DNA of 50,000 nt from Cristatella mucedo (taxonomy: Eukaryota; Bryozoa; Phylactolaemata; Cristatellidae): NCBI GenBank assembly GCA_009760855.2, contig WPIO01000085.1, forward strand, positions 1,362,501 through 1,412,500. Direction: 5' to 3'. Within the stretch, counting starts at the first letter, position 1, and each line of letters opens with the position of its first letter. Under the pieces are notes generated by a model. The model had not been told where the DNA came from, searched no databases, and worked only from the letters and a program-made list of their open reading frames with translations. Of the stretch, positions 31,593 to 42,555 are shown piece after piece. The translations under genes and the position numbers were made by a program.

Positions 31593-33724
31593 GGGCGAGG
31601 CCGCGAAACCGGTCGCTCTTCTTTCGTCCGAAGCGTCCGAAGCCTGCGCCCGCGCCGTCTTTTTCTCGCGAGATTTCCCGTCAAGTTCCGCTGCCGTTGA
31701 TCTCGAAGCCGCCGCGGCGAGAAGACGCGGCCGCGCCTCCGCTGCCGACGCCCACCTGTCAGCTCGCCGCTCATCCGTCTCGCTCGTTTGCATCGGCGCC
31801 GAGCTTATCGCTGACGTATGCAGCAGGCAAACAATTGAATGACTGGTAGTGTGGGCGGGCGAGCGATCTAGCCGATTTAGGGGGTTTAGGGATCGTGGCG
31901 GACAGGCTGTTCGTGCGAGGCGGACAGGCGTTCGTAACTGTGGTTCGGCATACAGAATGCTGGCCCAGAACAACGCCAACGGTTTATTGCACAAGGCCGA
32001 TGATTAATCGAGGACCACAACTGTGCAGCGGCCGATCCTGATCGTGAATTCACCATCTGGCCACCAGCGGTTACCGGCTGGTGTCCATGCCACATCACAG
32101 GCTCATTAGAGGAGCCGGCCTACACTCAAACTACAGTAACCACGAAAAGGCGTCCGCCCGCCTCGTGCTCTCGAAGCGCAGTCTCTCTCCCGCTCGAGCT
32201 ACCGGAGCTGCAAAAGATGGACTCTTATCTCAGTGGCCCTGACCTTTACTCGCCCTCCCGTCTCGAATACGTGAACTCGGACGTAGTTTTTACTGTCTCG
32301 GATCTCAACCGCGGCGTCCGTTCTTAGATTCGTCCAGCCTACATTCATCCATCTTGTTAATTCCCTCCAAACCCTCGGGGCTGATCGCATTCTTGCGCCT
32401 GGCTACGTGCCTAGCACCGAGGCTAATGCAGCCCATCGCGCTCGCTCTCTCTCCGCTCACATCCTGACCGCGCACCCGCGGTGTACCGGCGCAGCGCGTA
32501 CGGCTCGTCCGGGGCGACGTTAAATGCAGCGCTCTCCTCCGGCGGCTCTGCGTCACTTCTTACTATTCTTCTCCTATTCTACACTTCTTACTGCTTACGT
32601 TGACTCTTCACGCTACGACCGCGTAACGCCGAAGGCTCGGCGGCGGCGGCGGCGGAGGAGGCGGCGGCTGAACCAGCCGCTTACCGAGCGGCGCAGCCAA
32701 CCGCCGAATTCGGTTCGGTGCGCGTCTACCCCGCGCACCGAGCTGGTCGCCGCCGAAAGCGGCGTTCCCGCGAACGCACCAGCCTGCTCGCCGCTACTAA
32801 GGGGTCGCGAGCTCTTGACTTTCCTTGACCCCTTGACTTTCTTCTTCCTTCCGGCCCCGACGTCTACTAGCTTCACCCCCTCGAAGAAGAGGTCGTGAGA
32901 AAATGGCGCTCGTTTGGAAGGTTAGACAATGGCCCTCCTGACCTGCCGACCCCGGCAGGCCGGCGAGGAGTGAGCCACTCTCGAAGCTTCCAGCTCGTCT
33001 CGTTTTCGCTCGCGACGCGTCGCGCATCGATCGTAGCGTAGCGATCGGTATCGTAGCGATCGAGCGTAGCGATCGGCGAGTCGCTGCGCTGCGGCTCTGC
33101 TGCAGTCGGCTTGTGGCAGCGAGTCCATTCGCTGCCGCCTGCCAGTCCATGTCTATAACGCACGCGAGCTCTACACTCGACGCTGGAGGCGCTGCATGCC
33201 GCGATCGTAGTTTGGTGCTCGACCTTGACCTGTCGTTCGGAGTGCGACGAGCGTCCAGTGCAGAGTGAGTGCGGAGCTGCTGTCGTCGGTCATTCTCTTC
33301 CACGCGTTTTCAATCTGTCAGAAAAGCGTCTTAAAAAAAGCAAATATTCACTTGTTTGACGTACAGGTTCATACGCGAGGTTTTCTCACGACCAAGTCCT
33401 CCTGCCGAAGATAGGATAGGCGCGAAAAAGAGACTTGACGATTGAGGAAACCTAGCTCGCAAGACATTAGCTCTTTAAGCGTGGACATGGGATATCTATT
33501 TGTTTTATATCCATCCTCCTGCCTTCGTATCTAGTAATGATGGCCGCCTCTCACACTTAACCTTATCATTCGTTCGGCGCTCGACCTTGGCCTTTCGTTC
33601 GGCGTGCGACGAGCGTCCGGTGCAGAGCGAGTGCAGAGCGCTTGAGCTGCAACTGCTGCTATGGCGATCCGGTGGCGCTCGGCCAGCAGCAGGGGGGTGG
33701 CGGGGGCGCGTCGCTAGTTGGCCG
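31535..33724. other. GC-rich upstream region of the fucosyltransferase and unassigned sequence
   Basis: 31560-31840 is GC-rich and CpG-rich, contains (CCG)n, and is partly similar to 34430-34950 upstream of the pseudogene copy, so it is probably promoter and 5' UTR. From 31850 to 33720 I see only unlikely frames and short repeats, including cgtagcgatcg-type repeats near 33035-33080. Confidence 0.5.
33195..33640. repeat. Pair of diverged direct repeats, about 75 bp each
   Basis: 33211-33280 and 33571-33640 share the order gctcgaccttg, tcgttcgg, gtgcgacgagcgtcc, gtgcagag. This is a local duplication in non-coding sequence. Confidence 0.7.
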
Positions 33725-33870
33725 CTATATTTCATTTGCATAGCGCCCCAAGAGAACTTAATCTCTATTCAGGCGCTTCGCATATGCCTCGGGGCTCGAG
33801 CCCACGACCTCAGCCTTGACCCTGGTCGGAGCGAGAGCACCTTAACCACTGGGACCAAACCAGCTCGGTG
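33725..33870 (-). mobile_element. SINE-A copy
   Basis: Minus strand: gagctggtttggtcccagtg, a B-box-like gtgggctcgagccccga, gcgcctgaatagagattaag and the shared hairpin, ending ctatgcaaatgaaat. Confidence 0.85.
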
Positions 33871-33989
33871 ATACAAGGAAGCTTTATTTACTGCGAGTCA
33901 AGCCAAAGCCAGACGGCCGTGGCTGCCCACAGACTGATCCAGACCCCCAACGATCGGTTTCCAGCAGTAGTGAGCGAGCTGGCGTCACC

Positions 33990-34414
33990 TGCGCCATTAA
34001 GAGGCCACGTCGTCCTGCAGCCAGCGTTGGCCCATCGCGACAGATCGGCCTTGACCGGCATTGAGATGCAGGGACTCGCACAGGCGACAGACGCCGCGGG
34101 CCAGCTCGCGCAGGAAGCTTTGCTTCAAGAATTCTCTTGAATGAGCTGTCCCAGGACGTCGTCCAGAAGAGCACCGCCGCCTTCTTCAGCTGCGCTCCGA
34201 CCCTCGAAACCGGCGGCGCCGGACGCGCGGCGAAAGTGACGGCCACGGCGAGCGACGTCTCCCGCAGCCGCGACGCCAAGCCGAAGCAGAGCAGAAGCAG
34301 TAGCAGCAGCTTCCGGTGGTTGCAGGCAGCAGACAGCAGCAGCAGCTGCTGCTTCCGTCGGGCGCTCGCCGCCTGACGAAGCTCGGTCGGCCAGGGTGAC
34401 GATGCCCTCGGCAT
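33990..34414 (-). pseudogene. Truncated tandem copy of the alpha-1,3-fucosyltransferase gene
   Basis: The N-terminus matches the intact gene (MPRASS, LLLLSAACNHRKLLLLL, SRLRETSLAV) from ATG 34414. After about residue 90 the sequence jumps to the extreme 3' end of the gene, continuing out of frame. The deleted part corresponds to about 799 bp of the intact gene between two copies of ggccagctcg (30407-30416 and 31206-31215); one copy remains at the junction (34099-34108). All catalytic blocks are gone, so it cannot be an enzyme. The copy is in the same orientation about 3 kb from its parent. Confidence 0.88.
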
Positions 34415-35345
34415 GGCCGCGAGTTCACCTCAGCCGAGCGTCCGCCGCCTTGGGGTGAGAGCGTGCGGCGATCGACGGCACTCGAGAGGTGGGGGTTCCG
34501 TCGGCGGCGCTCGCCGAGACGTTGGCAGCGATAGCGGCCAAGACGAAGGTTTCCGATTTTCCGATTCGATCCCAGACGTCACAGACGCCGCAGACGTCGG
34601 GGGGGGGGGGCCACCGCAGACGCAGACGTCTGCGGCGGCCGATGAATGCCGCAGACGTCTGCGGCGTCAGCGGCCTCCCGTCTGTTTCGCGAGATTTCTT
34701 TCCGGTCAAGTTCAGCGGCGGCGCGTCGACCTCGAAGAGAAAGGCAGCCGCACCACTCATCTACCCAAAATGCTCCATTCACCCTGACCTTGGTGGACGC
34801 GAGCAGCTCTCGCCGCTGGCCCGAGCCATCTCGGAATCACTTGTATTCACCGACATCCCGCGCAGCCACCGAAGCCGCTGTGGCTGCAGCTACCTCCCAT
34901 CCACTCGAGCGGCGATCGCTCATCGAGGCAGACAAATGCAGTTGACGAGCAATTGAATGATGGGTAGGGTAGCGCTACCGGAACCGCTACATTAACCGCT
35001 ACCGCTAGATTAATTAGTAAAGCTTCAGGCTCGCACAGCTCTAGTGACGTTAAGGTGAAAATGGTAGACATTTATTTATCGTCCTCTACCTGAGGGCTGC
35101 GGAGGAAGTTTCCAGTGGTGCGAACGTTCGGTCTGCAGGTCACTGCCAAGCCATTAGGGGCCTAGTCAGTCGGACAAAGAAGCATTTTACATCAAGCATA
35201 TTACGTTGGGTATAATATCGCACTTTCAAAAAGTGCGATGTAATACCTAATGTGGACTTGAGCTTTGCACAGCCCAGGTGCAGTCGATTTGCGACGGATT
35301 GCAGAAGATTACTGTATTGACATCGGCCTTTGCCGTTAATTACAA
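34415..35345. other. Duplicated upstream region and palindromic (cgcagacgtc) cluster
   Basis: The start of this region resembles the sequence upstream of the intact fucosyltransferase gene, so the duplication included 5' flank. Around 34583-34670 the word gcagacgtc is repeated, with a perfect palindrome at 34648-34665 (gccgcagacgtctgcggc) and a G12 run at about 34599-34610. No gene was recognised. Confidence 0.6.
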
Positions 35346-35349
35346 TACA

Positions 35350-35572
35350 TTTATGCGCGCTGACACTGCGCAAGCTGACACTAACCACATTTGCATGCTG
35401 ACCCTGTGCATGTCACCACTAACCATGTTATTCGTGTTGTTTGTTTATCAAGCATGATTTTACTCACCATCCAATTGCATTTCCCTTTGCAGCAAATGTA
35501 AAGCGCCTAGAGAGAGATTAAGCTTTCTGAGGGCGCTTTATCAAGTGAAATATTATTATTATTATTATTACA
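35350..35572 (+). repeat. LINE-A 3' end
   Basis: 3' UTR from gctgacactgcgcaagctga through tttgcagcaaatgtaaagcg, the hairpin (with gagagagattaagctttctg) and an ATT tail. Confidence 0.9.
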
Positions 35573-36715
35573 GTGACCGAGCTGGCATTATCAATGAAAT
35601 TTCCTGCTGCACCAAAAATAAGAACGAGAAATCTAAATCTGAGCGTCGCCCAGCAGCGTCCAGTCTATTTTCAATGGACCGTTATAGATTTCCGTATTTT
35701 CCCAGGCCGTCGATTGCCGTCGATTGCCGCGCATTGAAACGAAACAAACGTCCGCGTCGACCGTTCGCGTCTCCTTCGTCTCGAAGACGTCCGTCCGGCC
35801 CTCGAGCTGCAGCGGCAGCCGGTGCAGCGGTCAGTTCAGCATACAGTTCAGCGGTCAGTTCTCGCGCGAGACGCTCGGGAAGCGCGTCCGCTCAGCGAAA
35901 CAGCGAGCCGCCGCGAAAGACGAAAAACAGCGAAAAATGGCCGCTGCCAGCGAAGCGAAGCTAAAGCGAAGGCTGGTGCTCTTTCTGCGTTCTTTCTCCT
36001 CTTCACCAGCTGTTCTCCATTTCTTTCTCCCTTTCATCTTTAATTGTTATTGGATCCTAATCCTATTGGATGCCCTCGCTCCTCAAGGCTTTCGAGCCGC
36101 CATCCGCTCATGGAATTCATGCAGCATTTTCACCGTTCCTCTCTCACTAGATTGAAATGCGATTGCGATCTTCGGGGCTTCGATTCGTACGCACCATATC
36201 TGGCCGCGCGTAGAGAGGCTACTACCTTCTGCATTGTCACATCTGCTGTAGTGCATTCATCGGAGCGTACCCGTATGTTACTTAGGGGAATAGGATGATG
36301 ATGACTCATTTGATGATGCTATTCTTCTCTGCCTCCTTCTGACTGTTACTCTTGCTGCCTCTCTCTCTCTCTCTTGTGCGCGTCGCTCAGCAGTGGCTTG
36401 GGCGGCAAGCTCATCAAAACTACAGACGGAGATACATTATAAGCTGGAAATGCACTCGACGACCAGTTGAATGGTGGGTAGTGCAGTTAGTAGTGTGCGG
36501 GCGTGGCCACGCCCGCAATGCCACTCCGCCCCAGCCGAACTCAGCACCACTCCCCCCCCCCCGGCTAACGATCGGCTGAGCTGCACCGCATCATTAGGCA
36601 TTCTGCAGTTGGACAGTTTCGGCTAACTAAGCTGGATTTAATAGGAACGGGTCGGCTGCGGTCGCGTGACCTGCAGCAAGAAGCATTCTGCTTGTCCACC
36701 GGCCTGTGTGGACGC
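35573..36715. other. Unassigned GC-rich to mixed sequence
   Basis: Contains tandem words (cgtcgattgc, cagttcagcg) and open frames rich in Ser and Arg without recognisable domains. At 36417-36440 a short match to the LINE-B 3' end (actacagacggagatacatt) is seen. Confidence 0.45.
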
Positions 36716-36718
36716 TAT

Positions 36719-36926
<208 letters not shown>

Positions 36927-36956
36927 GCTCGCTCCGGAACACACTAATCCACCCGC

Positions 36957-37055
36957 TTAATAAGAATAATACATTTGACAAAGTGCCCTCAGATAACTCA
37001 ATCTCTTTCTAGTCGCTTTACATTTGCCGCAAAGAAAGCACGATCGAATGATTGG
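36957..37055 (-). repeat. LINE-A 3' end
   Basis: Minus strand: tgctttctttgcggcaaatg, the hairpin and an ATT-type tail; no coding sequence. It lies next to the CT array. Confidence 0.85.
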
Positions 37056-37189
37056 CGCTGCCTGAAGGATCAGGAAGCAGGAAAGTTTTATGAGAGTTTA
37101 AGTTTTAAGCTTTACCTGATTGCTGGCAGAGGCGGATCGTCGCCTTTTATTGTACCGCCTTTCAATGAAAGGCCGCCTCCGTTGAATTA

Positions 37190-37425
37190 ATAATGATTAA
37201 TTAATGTTAATTGTGGATATTGTCAATGGATATTTTCACACGCTTCGAGTTTCATGCTCGGAATGACCGGCTTCGTAGAAAATTCTCTTATATAATGAAT
37301 ATGAGTTTTTATTTAATAATTAATTTTTAATAATTTATTTAATAATTATTTAAAATAAATATAATTATTTAATAATTTATTTAATAATTAATTTTAATCT
37401 AATAATACTCAATTCTCATTATCGC
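37190..37425. other. AT-rich stretch with repeated TTTAATAATT words
   Basis: Non-coding and AT-rich, with many short overlapping direct and inverted repeats around ttaataattaattt. Confidence 0.8.
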
Positions 37426-37429
37426 CCAA

Positions 37430-37865
37430 ATGAGTTTTTACCAGCTGAACTGCTGCACCAGTTTCAGCCACGTCGTGCCGCCCTCCAGGTCCTTCGCGGA
37501 CAATAAATTAGCTGTTCAATTCCTCCACCTAAAGACCGTCGGCGACAGAAGCTTTAGCTCTGCAGGTCCCTAGACTGTGGAGCTCGCTTCCACATTTCCT
37601 GCGCAACGACAACTACTCTCCTGCTGCCGACTATGGCTCATCCTTTTCAGCGATCATGAGCTGCTACTTCCACGCTACTCACTACCTCAACTGCTCTCCT
37701 GACTCATCAATGCTTCCCACTTTCTCGTTGTTTGCGTGAGACGAAGTCTGTTGGCTACCGAATGCGTACCGAAAGCCGCTTAGACTGTGAGTGCGCTTTA
37801 AAAAACTCTCTTGCGTAGCACCCACGTGGTCTTTGTGACACTGTGAAGTTACAGACGGATATACC
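37430..37865 (+). mobile_element. LINE-B C-terminal fragment
   Basis: Plus-strand copy of the LINE-B end: gctgaactgctgcaccagtt, gacagaagctttagctctgc, ctagactgtggagctcgctt, caactactctcctgctgccg, then gaagtctgttggctaccgaa. It ends at the family 3' end tgaagttacagacggatata. Frames are broken. Confidence 0.75.
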
Positions 37866-38239
37866 ACCATACCAACATTAACAGCCACAGCAGCTGCGGC
37901 CATTCTGCGAGGACTTTTTTTCGCCTGAGTGTACGTCTATCTATGAATGGTGATAATCTATGAGTTTCTGTCACCATAATGGCCATTGCAATAAAAACGG
38001 CAGTCTTAATAATAATAGTAATAATAATAGCTGTAAATAATTTATTTTACACCCTTAGAAAACCGATTCAACTTGCTAAGTCACTGCAAGAGTAGCAAAA
38101 GCCCAAGGTTGTTCTCCCGCAAAAGGTGCTCGGCTTTTTGTGTGGAGAAGCGGTGGTTTAAGCAGTGCGGCGGTTTGAACGAACGCAAACTGGGCGCAGA
38201 AAGCGACAGCTTGTTGTAGGGCTGTTAACAACGGCGCCG

Positions 38240-38665
38240 TTCGTGCTGACACTGTGCATGATGCCACTAACCATGTTTGCATGCTGACCCTGTACGCGTC
38301 GCCGCTGGAGTTATCGTCTACACGCTATTACACCTTGGGTTCAGCTGACGCCCATCTCGGTGGGCCGGAAGAGACAGCCAGCCCAGCTCGTGCGAACCTC
38401 AAAACCTCGGGAGACTGCGCCTTTAGTTCGTGTGCTCCCATAGCCTGGAACTCAGAACCGACGCACGTCGAAACGTCCCCTGACGCGACGACATTTAAGG
38501 GGAAGCTTAAAAAACGCCTGTTCATTATAAAATATTTAGTGGGTCTTCCGTGGTTCGTTCTTCGTGTGTATATGCCTGCTTACACTGTCCCTGTTGCTTG
38601 CGGATGTTACCATCAATAATTTGGTAATGCGCTCTATGTCGGGCTAAAGGGAATAAATAATTTAA
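38240..38665 (+). mobile_element. LINE-A subfamily copy like 8275-8598
   Basis: A LINE-A UTR piece (gctgaccctgtacgcgtcgc) is followed by a C-terminal coding block (FSSCAPIAWNSEPT, ETSPDATTFKGKL). The variant 3' UTR (cctgcttacactgtccctgt, tcaataatttggtaatgcgc) is shared with the copy near 8.4 kb. Confidence 0.7.
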
Positions 38666-38767
38666 AAATATTTTAGCATCTGCAGTGCCTAAAGAGCTGG
38701 AGCCGTCCGGCTAAAAGAAGGCAAATGAAGGAAAGAGAGTCTCTATCTGAGCGCGAGCGCTTGGTAT

Positions 38768-38925
38768 TGGTTTGGGCCAGCGGTTCAGGTGCCCATCCTC
38801 ACCAATGTCAAGGTCAAGGTTAATGCAGTTGATTACCGAGGTCGAGGGCTCGAGCCCCGTGGCGTGCGTGAAGCGCCTGAATAGAGATTAAGTTCTCTTA
38901 AGGCGCCATGCAAATGGAGTTAGAT
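38768..38925 (+). mobile_element. SINE-A copy (plus strand)
   Basis: ttggtttgggccagcggttc, a B-box-like gagggctcgagccccgtg, gcgcctgaatagagattaag, ttctcttaaggcgccatgca. All diagnostic SINE-A parts are in order. Confidence 0.85.
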
Positions 38926-39257
38926 TTTTCGTACGCACCAACGGCCGGCCGCGCCCACTCAACGCCTCAGGCGGTCGCCACCGTTTAGGTTGCTTCTCGG
39001 GGCAGATCTTGAGAGATAAGCCACCAATTAATAATTTAGAGATTATTAAATTATAAAGAATATAATAATAATAATGGAATAATTAAGATATTATTTATAT
39101 TAATACCAATTAATAATTTATTAAATAATTAATCTTGATATAAGCCACCAATTTAGTTCGCAGGCTATGAGAGCCTGGATAGACTGACGTCACTTCCGAC
39201 CGACGTCACGACGACACCACCCCCCCGACTAGATGGCATATTTAAAAAAGAAGCGCC

Positions 39258-39480
39258 TGTGGGTCCCTGTGATTCGTCCTTCATGTGCTTATGCATGCTG
39301 ACACTGTGCATGCTGCCACTGACCGTATTTGCGTGCTGACCCTGTGCATGCCACCACCTCTAACCATGTTTTACTTGTCTCCATCGTGCATGCTATCGCT
39401 GACCATTCGATCATGCTTCCTTTGCAGCAGTGTGTGTAGAGTGCCTAAATTTGAGTTCTCTGCGGCGCCATGCAAGTACG
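39258..39480 (+). repeat. LINE-A 3' UTR variant
   Basis: Begins tgggtccctgtgattcgtcc (the end of the coding region) and continues with catgctgacactgtgcatgc. The hairpin is changed (gtgcctaaatttgagttctctgcggcgccatgc), so the stem is altered relative to the family. Confidence 0.75.
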
Positions 39481-39532
39481 TTGTTACTGTTCTCAATTTA
39501 AATCAATGTAGCTTCATGAAGCGAGAAAAATC

Positions 39533-39612
39533 GTCTCAGCAGGATACTGAGACCAAGGTCAAGGTGAATGAAGTTGATTACCTAGGTCGCGGGCTCTCAG
39601 CAGGATACTGAG
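39533..39612. repeat. 20-bp direct repeats flanking a SINE-A-like fragment
   Basis: tctcagcaggatactgagac occurs at about 39533 and 39593. It flanks caaggtcaaggtgaatgaag and a B-box-like part, which resembles the middle of SINE-A. Confidence 0.7.
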
Positions 39613-39811
39613 ACGGCCGTGCTGCACGAACCGACGGTCTCTACGAGTATAATTCAGAATTCTGACCCTTAACCCTGGCCTAGGTGGTCGCACACGTTCA
39701 GCTGCTGCATGGGAAAAGCGCCGCTCTCAGGCACCAGCAGGTTCTGCTTCTAGGCGCATAGTCGTCGGCGACCAGGCCACGCCCATTCGCTAGACCAAAA
39801 CGGTTGCTAGC

Positions 39812-41310
39812 ATAAGCACATCAAGGACGAATCACAGGGACCCACTAAATGCTGTCCTAAATAGGTGTGTTTTTAAGTTCCTTTTAAATGTGGTCAGGTC
39901 AGGAGATGTTCTGACGCAGGTCGGGAGGGAGTGCCAGGCTTTGGGTACATACGAGCTGAATGCACGGTCTCCAAAGGATTTAAGGTTTGTACGAGGTATT
40001 TCCAGACTGTTGGATTCCGAAAAGCGGGTGATACGATGCTTGGCCTGATGGGGGAGTATATCTGAAAGATAGGCTGGAGCCATAGAATGAAGAGACCTAA
40101 AAGTGAGCGACAAAACCTTGAAGTCAATCCGTTGCCTCACTGGTAACCAGTGCAGGTCGGCGAGAAGTGGAGTAATGTGGCAACTGCGACGCTCACGACA
40201 GACAAGCCTAGCTGCAGAGTTTTGCACCAGCTGCAATCGCCTGATCGCACATGCTGGTAGGCCAGTAAGCTGTGAGTTGCAGAAGTCGAGACGGGATGTC
40301 ACGAATGCATGGACCAACTTGGATGTGGTATCCTTATCTAAACAAGCCCTAATTTTAGCAATGTTATGAAGCTGAAAATAGGCAGATTTGACTGTGGAGC
40401 TGATGTGGTCGTCTAACGAGAGGTCGCTTTGGAATATGACACCTAGATTTCGAGCTGATTCAGCTGGAGATATGCTGGCAGAGCCAATTTTGAAAGTCAG
40501 CCTTTCCAATCTCTGAATCACACTGGGTTTGCCCATAACTAGTAAGTTAGTTTAATCATCGTTTAGTTTTAGAAAATTTGCTGCCATCCATGTGCGGATG
40601 TCATCAATGCATGCAGCAAGTGAGTTTAGAGAATTTGAGGTGCTCGAAGGCTGGGAGGGATCAAAGCAAAGGTACAACTGAGTGTCATCCGCATAGAAGT
40701 GAAAGCCTAGATTGTGCTTGGCAATCACATCAGCAAGAGGGAGAGTATAAACCGTGAAAAGAACCGGACCTAGCACAGAGCCCTGAGGTACTCCATATTT
40801 TAGAGGTACTTCAGATGATCTTTGTACATTCAAGTCAACACTCTGGAGTCTCCCACTGAGATAGGACCTGAACCACTGCAGAGCAGTGCCAGTGATGCCC
40901 AGGCGAGATGAGAGGCGCTCTAGAAGTACTTTGTGATCGATGGTATCAAAAGCTGCCGAAAGATCGAGCAAAAAAAGAAGAGACACTCTACCCATGTCTG
41001 CATTCCTATGTAGGTCGTTGTATACCCGAAGCAATGCTGACTCTGTGGAGTGATAAGCTCTAAAGCCAGACTGGAACTTACTAGCAAGGTGTGAGGTTTC
41101 GATATACGAGTTCAGCTGGTCTGCCACGACCCGTTCCAGTGTCTTTGATAGGAATGGTAGAAGGGAGACTGGGCGGTAGTTGCTCAAGTTCTCTTGGTCG
41201 AGTGTTGATTTCTTGAGAAGTGGCCTGACTACAGCTTTTTTGAAAGGTGCTGGGACCTGACCTGAGGCTAATGACATATTAATGATGTTTGTGTTGCATG
41301 GCAGCATACC
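39812..41310 (-). mobile_element. LINE-A copy with nearly intact reverse transcriptase
   Basis: Read on the minus strand from about 41310. The reverse transcriptase blocks are [76 protein letters not shown] and the catalytic YADDTQLYL. The thumb and C-terminus follow (RNLGVIFQSDLSLDDHI, SRLDFCNSQLTGLP, LLADLHWLPVRQRIDFKVL, AWHSLPTCVRTSPDL). Only one in-frame stop (TAA where a Lys codon is expected, near 40552) separates two frames of 267 and 234 codons. The endonuclease and 5' end are missing. The 3' end stops just past the coding region without hairpin or tail, so it is truncated at both ends. Confidence 0.93.
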
Positions 41311-41904
41311 AAGGTATGGATGCCCGGCTGTGGTTCCCAGGTCTACATTTCGCAACGCTACTTAACTGACAAAGATTAGGCCATGAAGAATAATGCGGCA
41401 GAGCAAGACATCCTTTTCGAAGAGAGACGTCCACTAGAGAGCGCCAATTTTGAGGTTTCGACGGTATCCAGTTTGAGCAAAACAAGGTTTGATCGTTCGC
41501 CCTTTCAACCACGTAACGCCCAACGACCACGCCCACACCGACTGCCCTTTTGCTGTGTGGATGCCGTACGACACTTACACTTACACTTGTAACTTTTACC
41601 GTACGTACACTTGTCAGCGACACAAAAGTCATCGCAGTTTCTCAGGCCGAATTTCGGATGCATAGTTCATTTTATGATCGACGGCTACTTGGGTTGGCCG
41701 AAGGCTCATCTCGGGTGATCCCCCCCCCCAACACGGCAGCACACAGAGACCAGACTGCAGAAGCCACTCCACAGTGTCATTGCCCAGCTCGACTTCGCTC
41801 GTCGAGCAAAGCTCGCCAACAAGCGAACCAGTCCACAAGGCACCAACCAATTCTGCACAGCAAACTGCACTCGACCAGATGCTGCGAGCTCAAAAAATAT
41901 ACTA
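41311..41904. other. No recognisable feature
   Basis: Mixed sequence with small frames in several phases. A C9 run occurs at about 41720. No gene or repeat could be supported. Confidence 0.5.
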
Positions 41905-42080
41905 GCTAGCTGATTTAACAGCCTCTTTTTGCATAGCCGCAGAAGAGCCTTTACGGCTATCACCACTGCTGCAAGCTGCAATAAAGGATCGCCCACCGCA
42001 GGATTCGAGCCCACGACCTCGGTACCTAAGCCACAAAAAGCAACCGCCTAGCCTCGTGTGCCATCACGGCTCACGAAGCT
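41905..42080 (-). mobile_element. SINE-B copy
   Basis: Minus strand: agccgtgatggcacacgagg, a B box (gtgggctcgaatcctgcgg), tttattgcagcttgcagcag and the tail ctatgcaaaaagaggctgtt plus aaatcagct. Confidence 0.85.
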
Positions 42081-42391
42081 AGTCACCTAAGCTAACCTAA
42101 GCCTCCTCATGCTAAGCTAGCCTCAGCAAGGTCGCAGTGTGCACAAGGTCGCAGAGCCTCCAATTACAACAACAGATTTTGCTGGAGAAGGACAGCTGCC
42201 GCCAAAGAAAGCCAGCACGTGATGACCTCACTTCGGCCGCGAGTGATTTCAAATTTCAAAGTAAAGGGGGCGATCGGAACCCGTCGGCCGTTCTCGCGCG
42301 AAACGGAGTGAAATCAGAGAACAACAAAACAGCACAGGATTCCAGCAAGCAAACGACCGGACGAACGGCTTGACTGCATGCAAATCTCGGC

Positions 42392-42445
42392 CTCTGCGAC
42401 GACGGGCTCGCGCACGAGCGAGCGAGCGAGTCCGTCGTCGCAGAG
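42392..42445. repeat. Inverted repeat, 14-bp arms
   Basis: ctctgcgacgacgg (42392-42405) and its exact complement (42432-42445) enclose a 26-bp loop of cgag repeats, 110 bp downstream of the pseudokinase stop. Confidence 0.9.
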
Positions 42446-42555
42446 AAAGAAGGCGAGAAGAAGGAGGAGAGCAGAGCGAGGAGAAGAGCAGAGCGGAGCG
42501 AGCGCTCGCGTGCCATCGTGCCACGTCGAGCGCCCAAACGAGGCCGAGGCGGCAG

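Noticed and set aside
30374-31849. 491-codon plus-strand frame opposite the fucosyltransferase
   Set aside because: Antisense shadow; the GT10 motifs are all on the minus strand.
32797-33303. 168-codon minus-strand frame
   Set aside because: Arg/Ser-rich, crosses local direct repeats, no recognisable domain or splice context.
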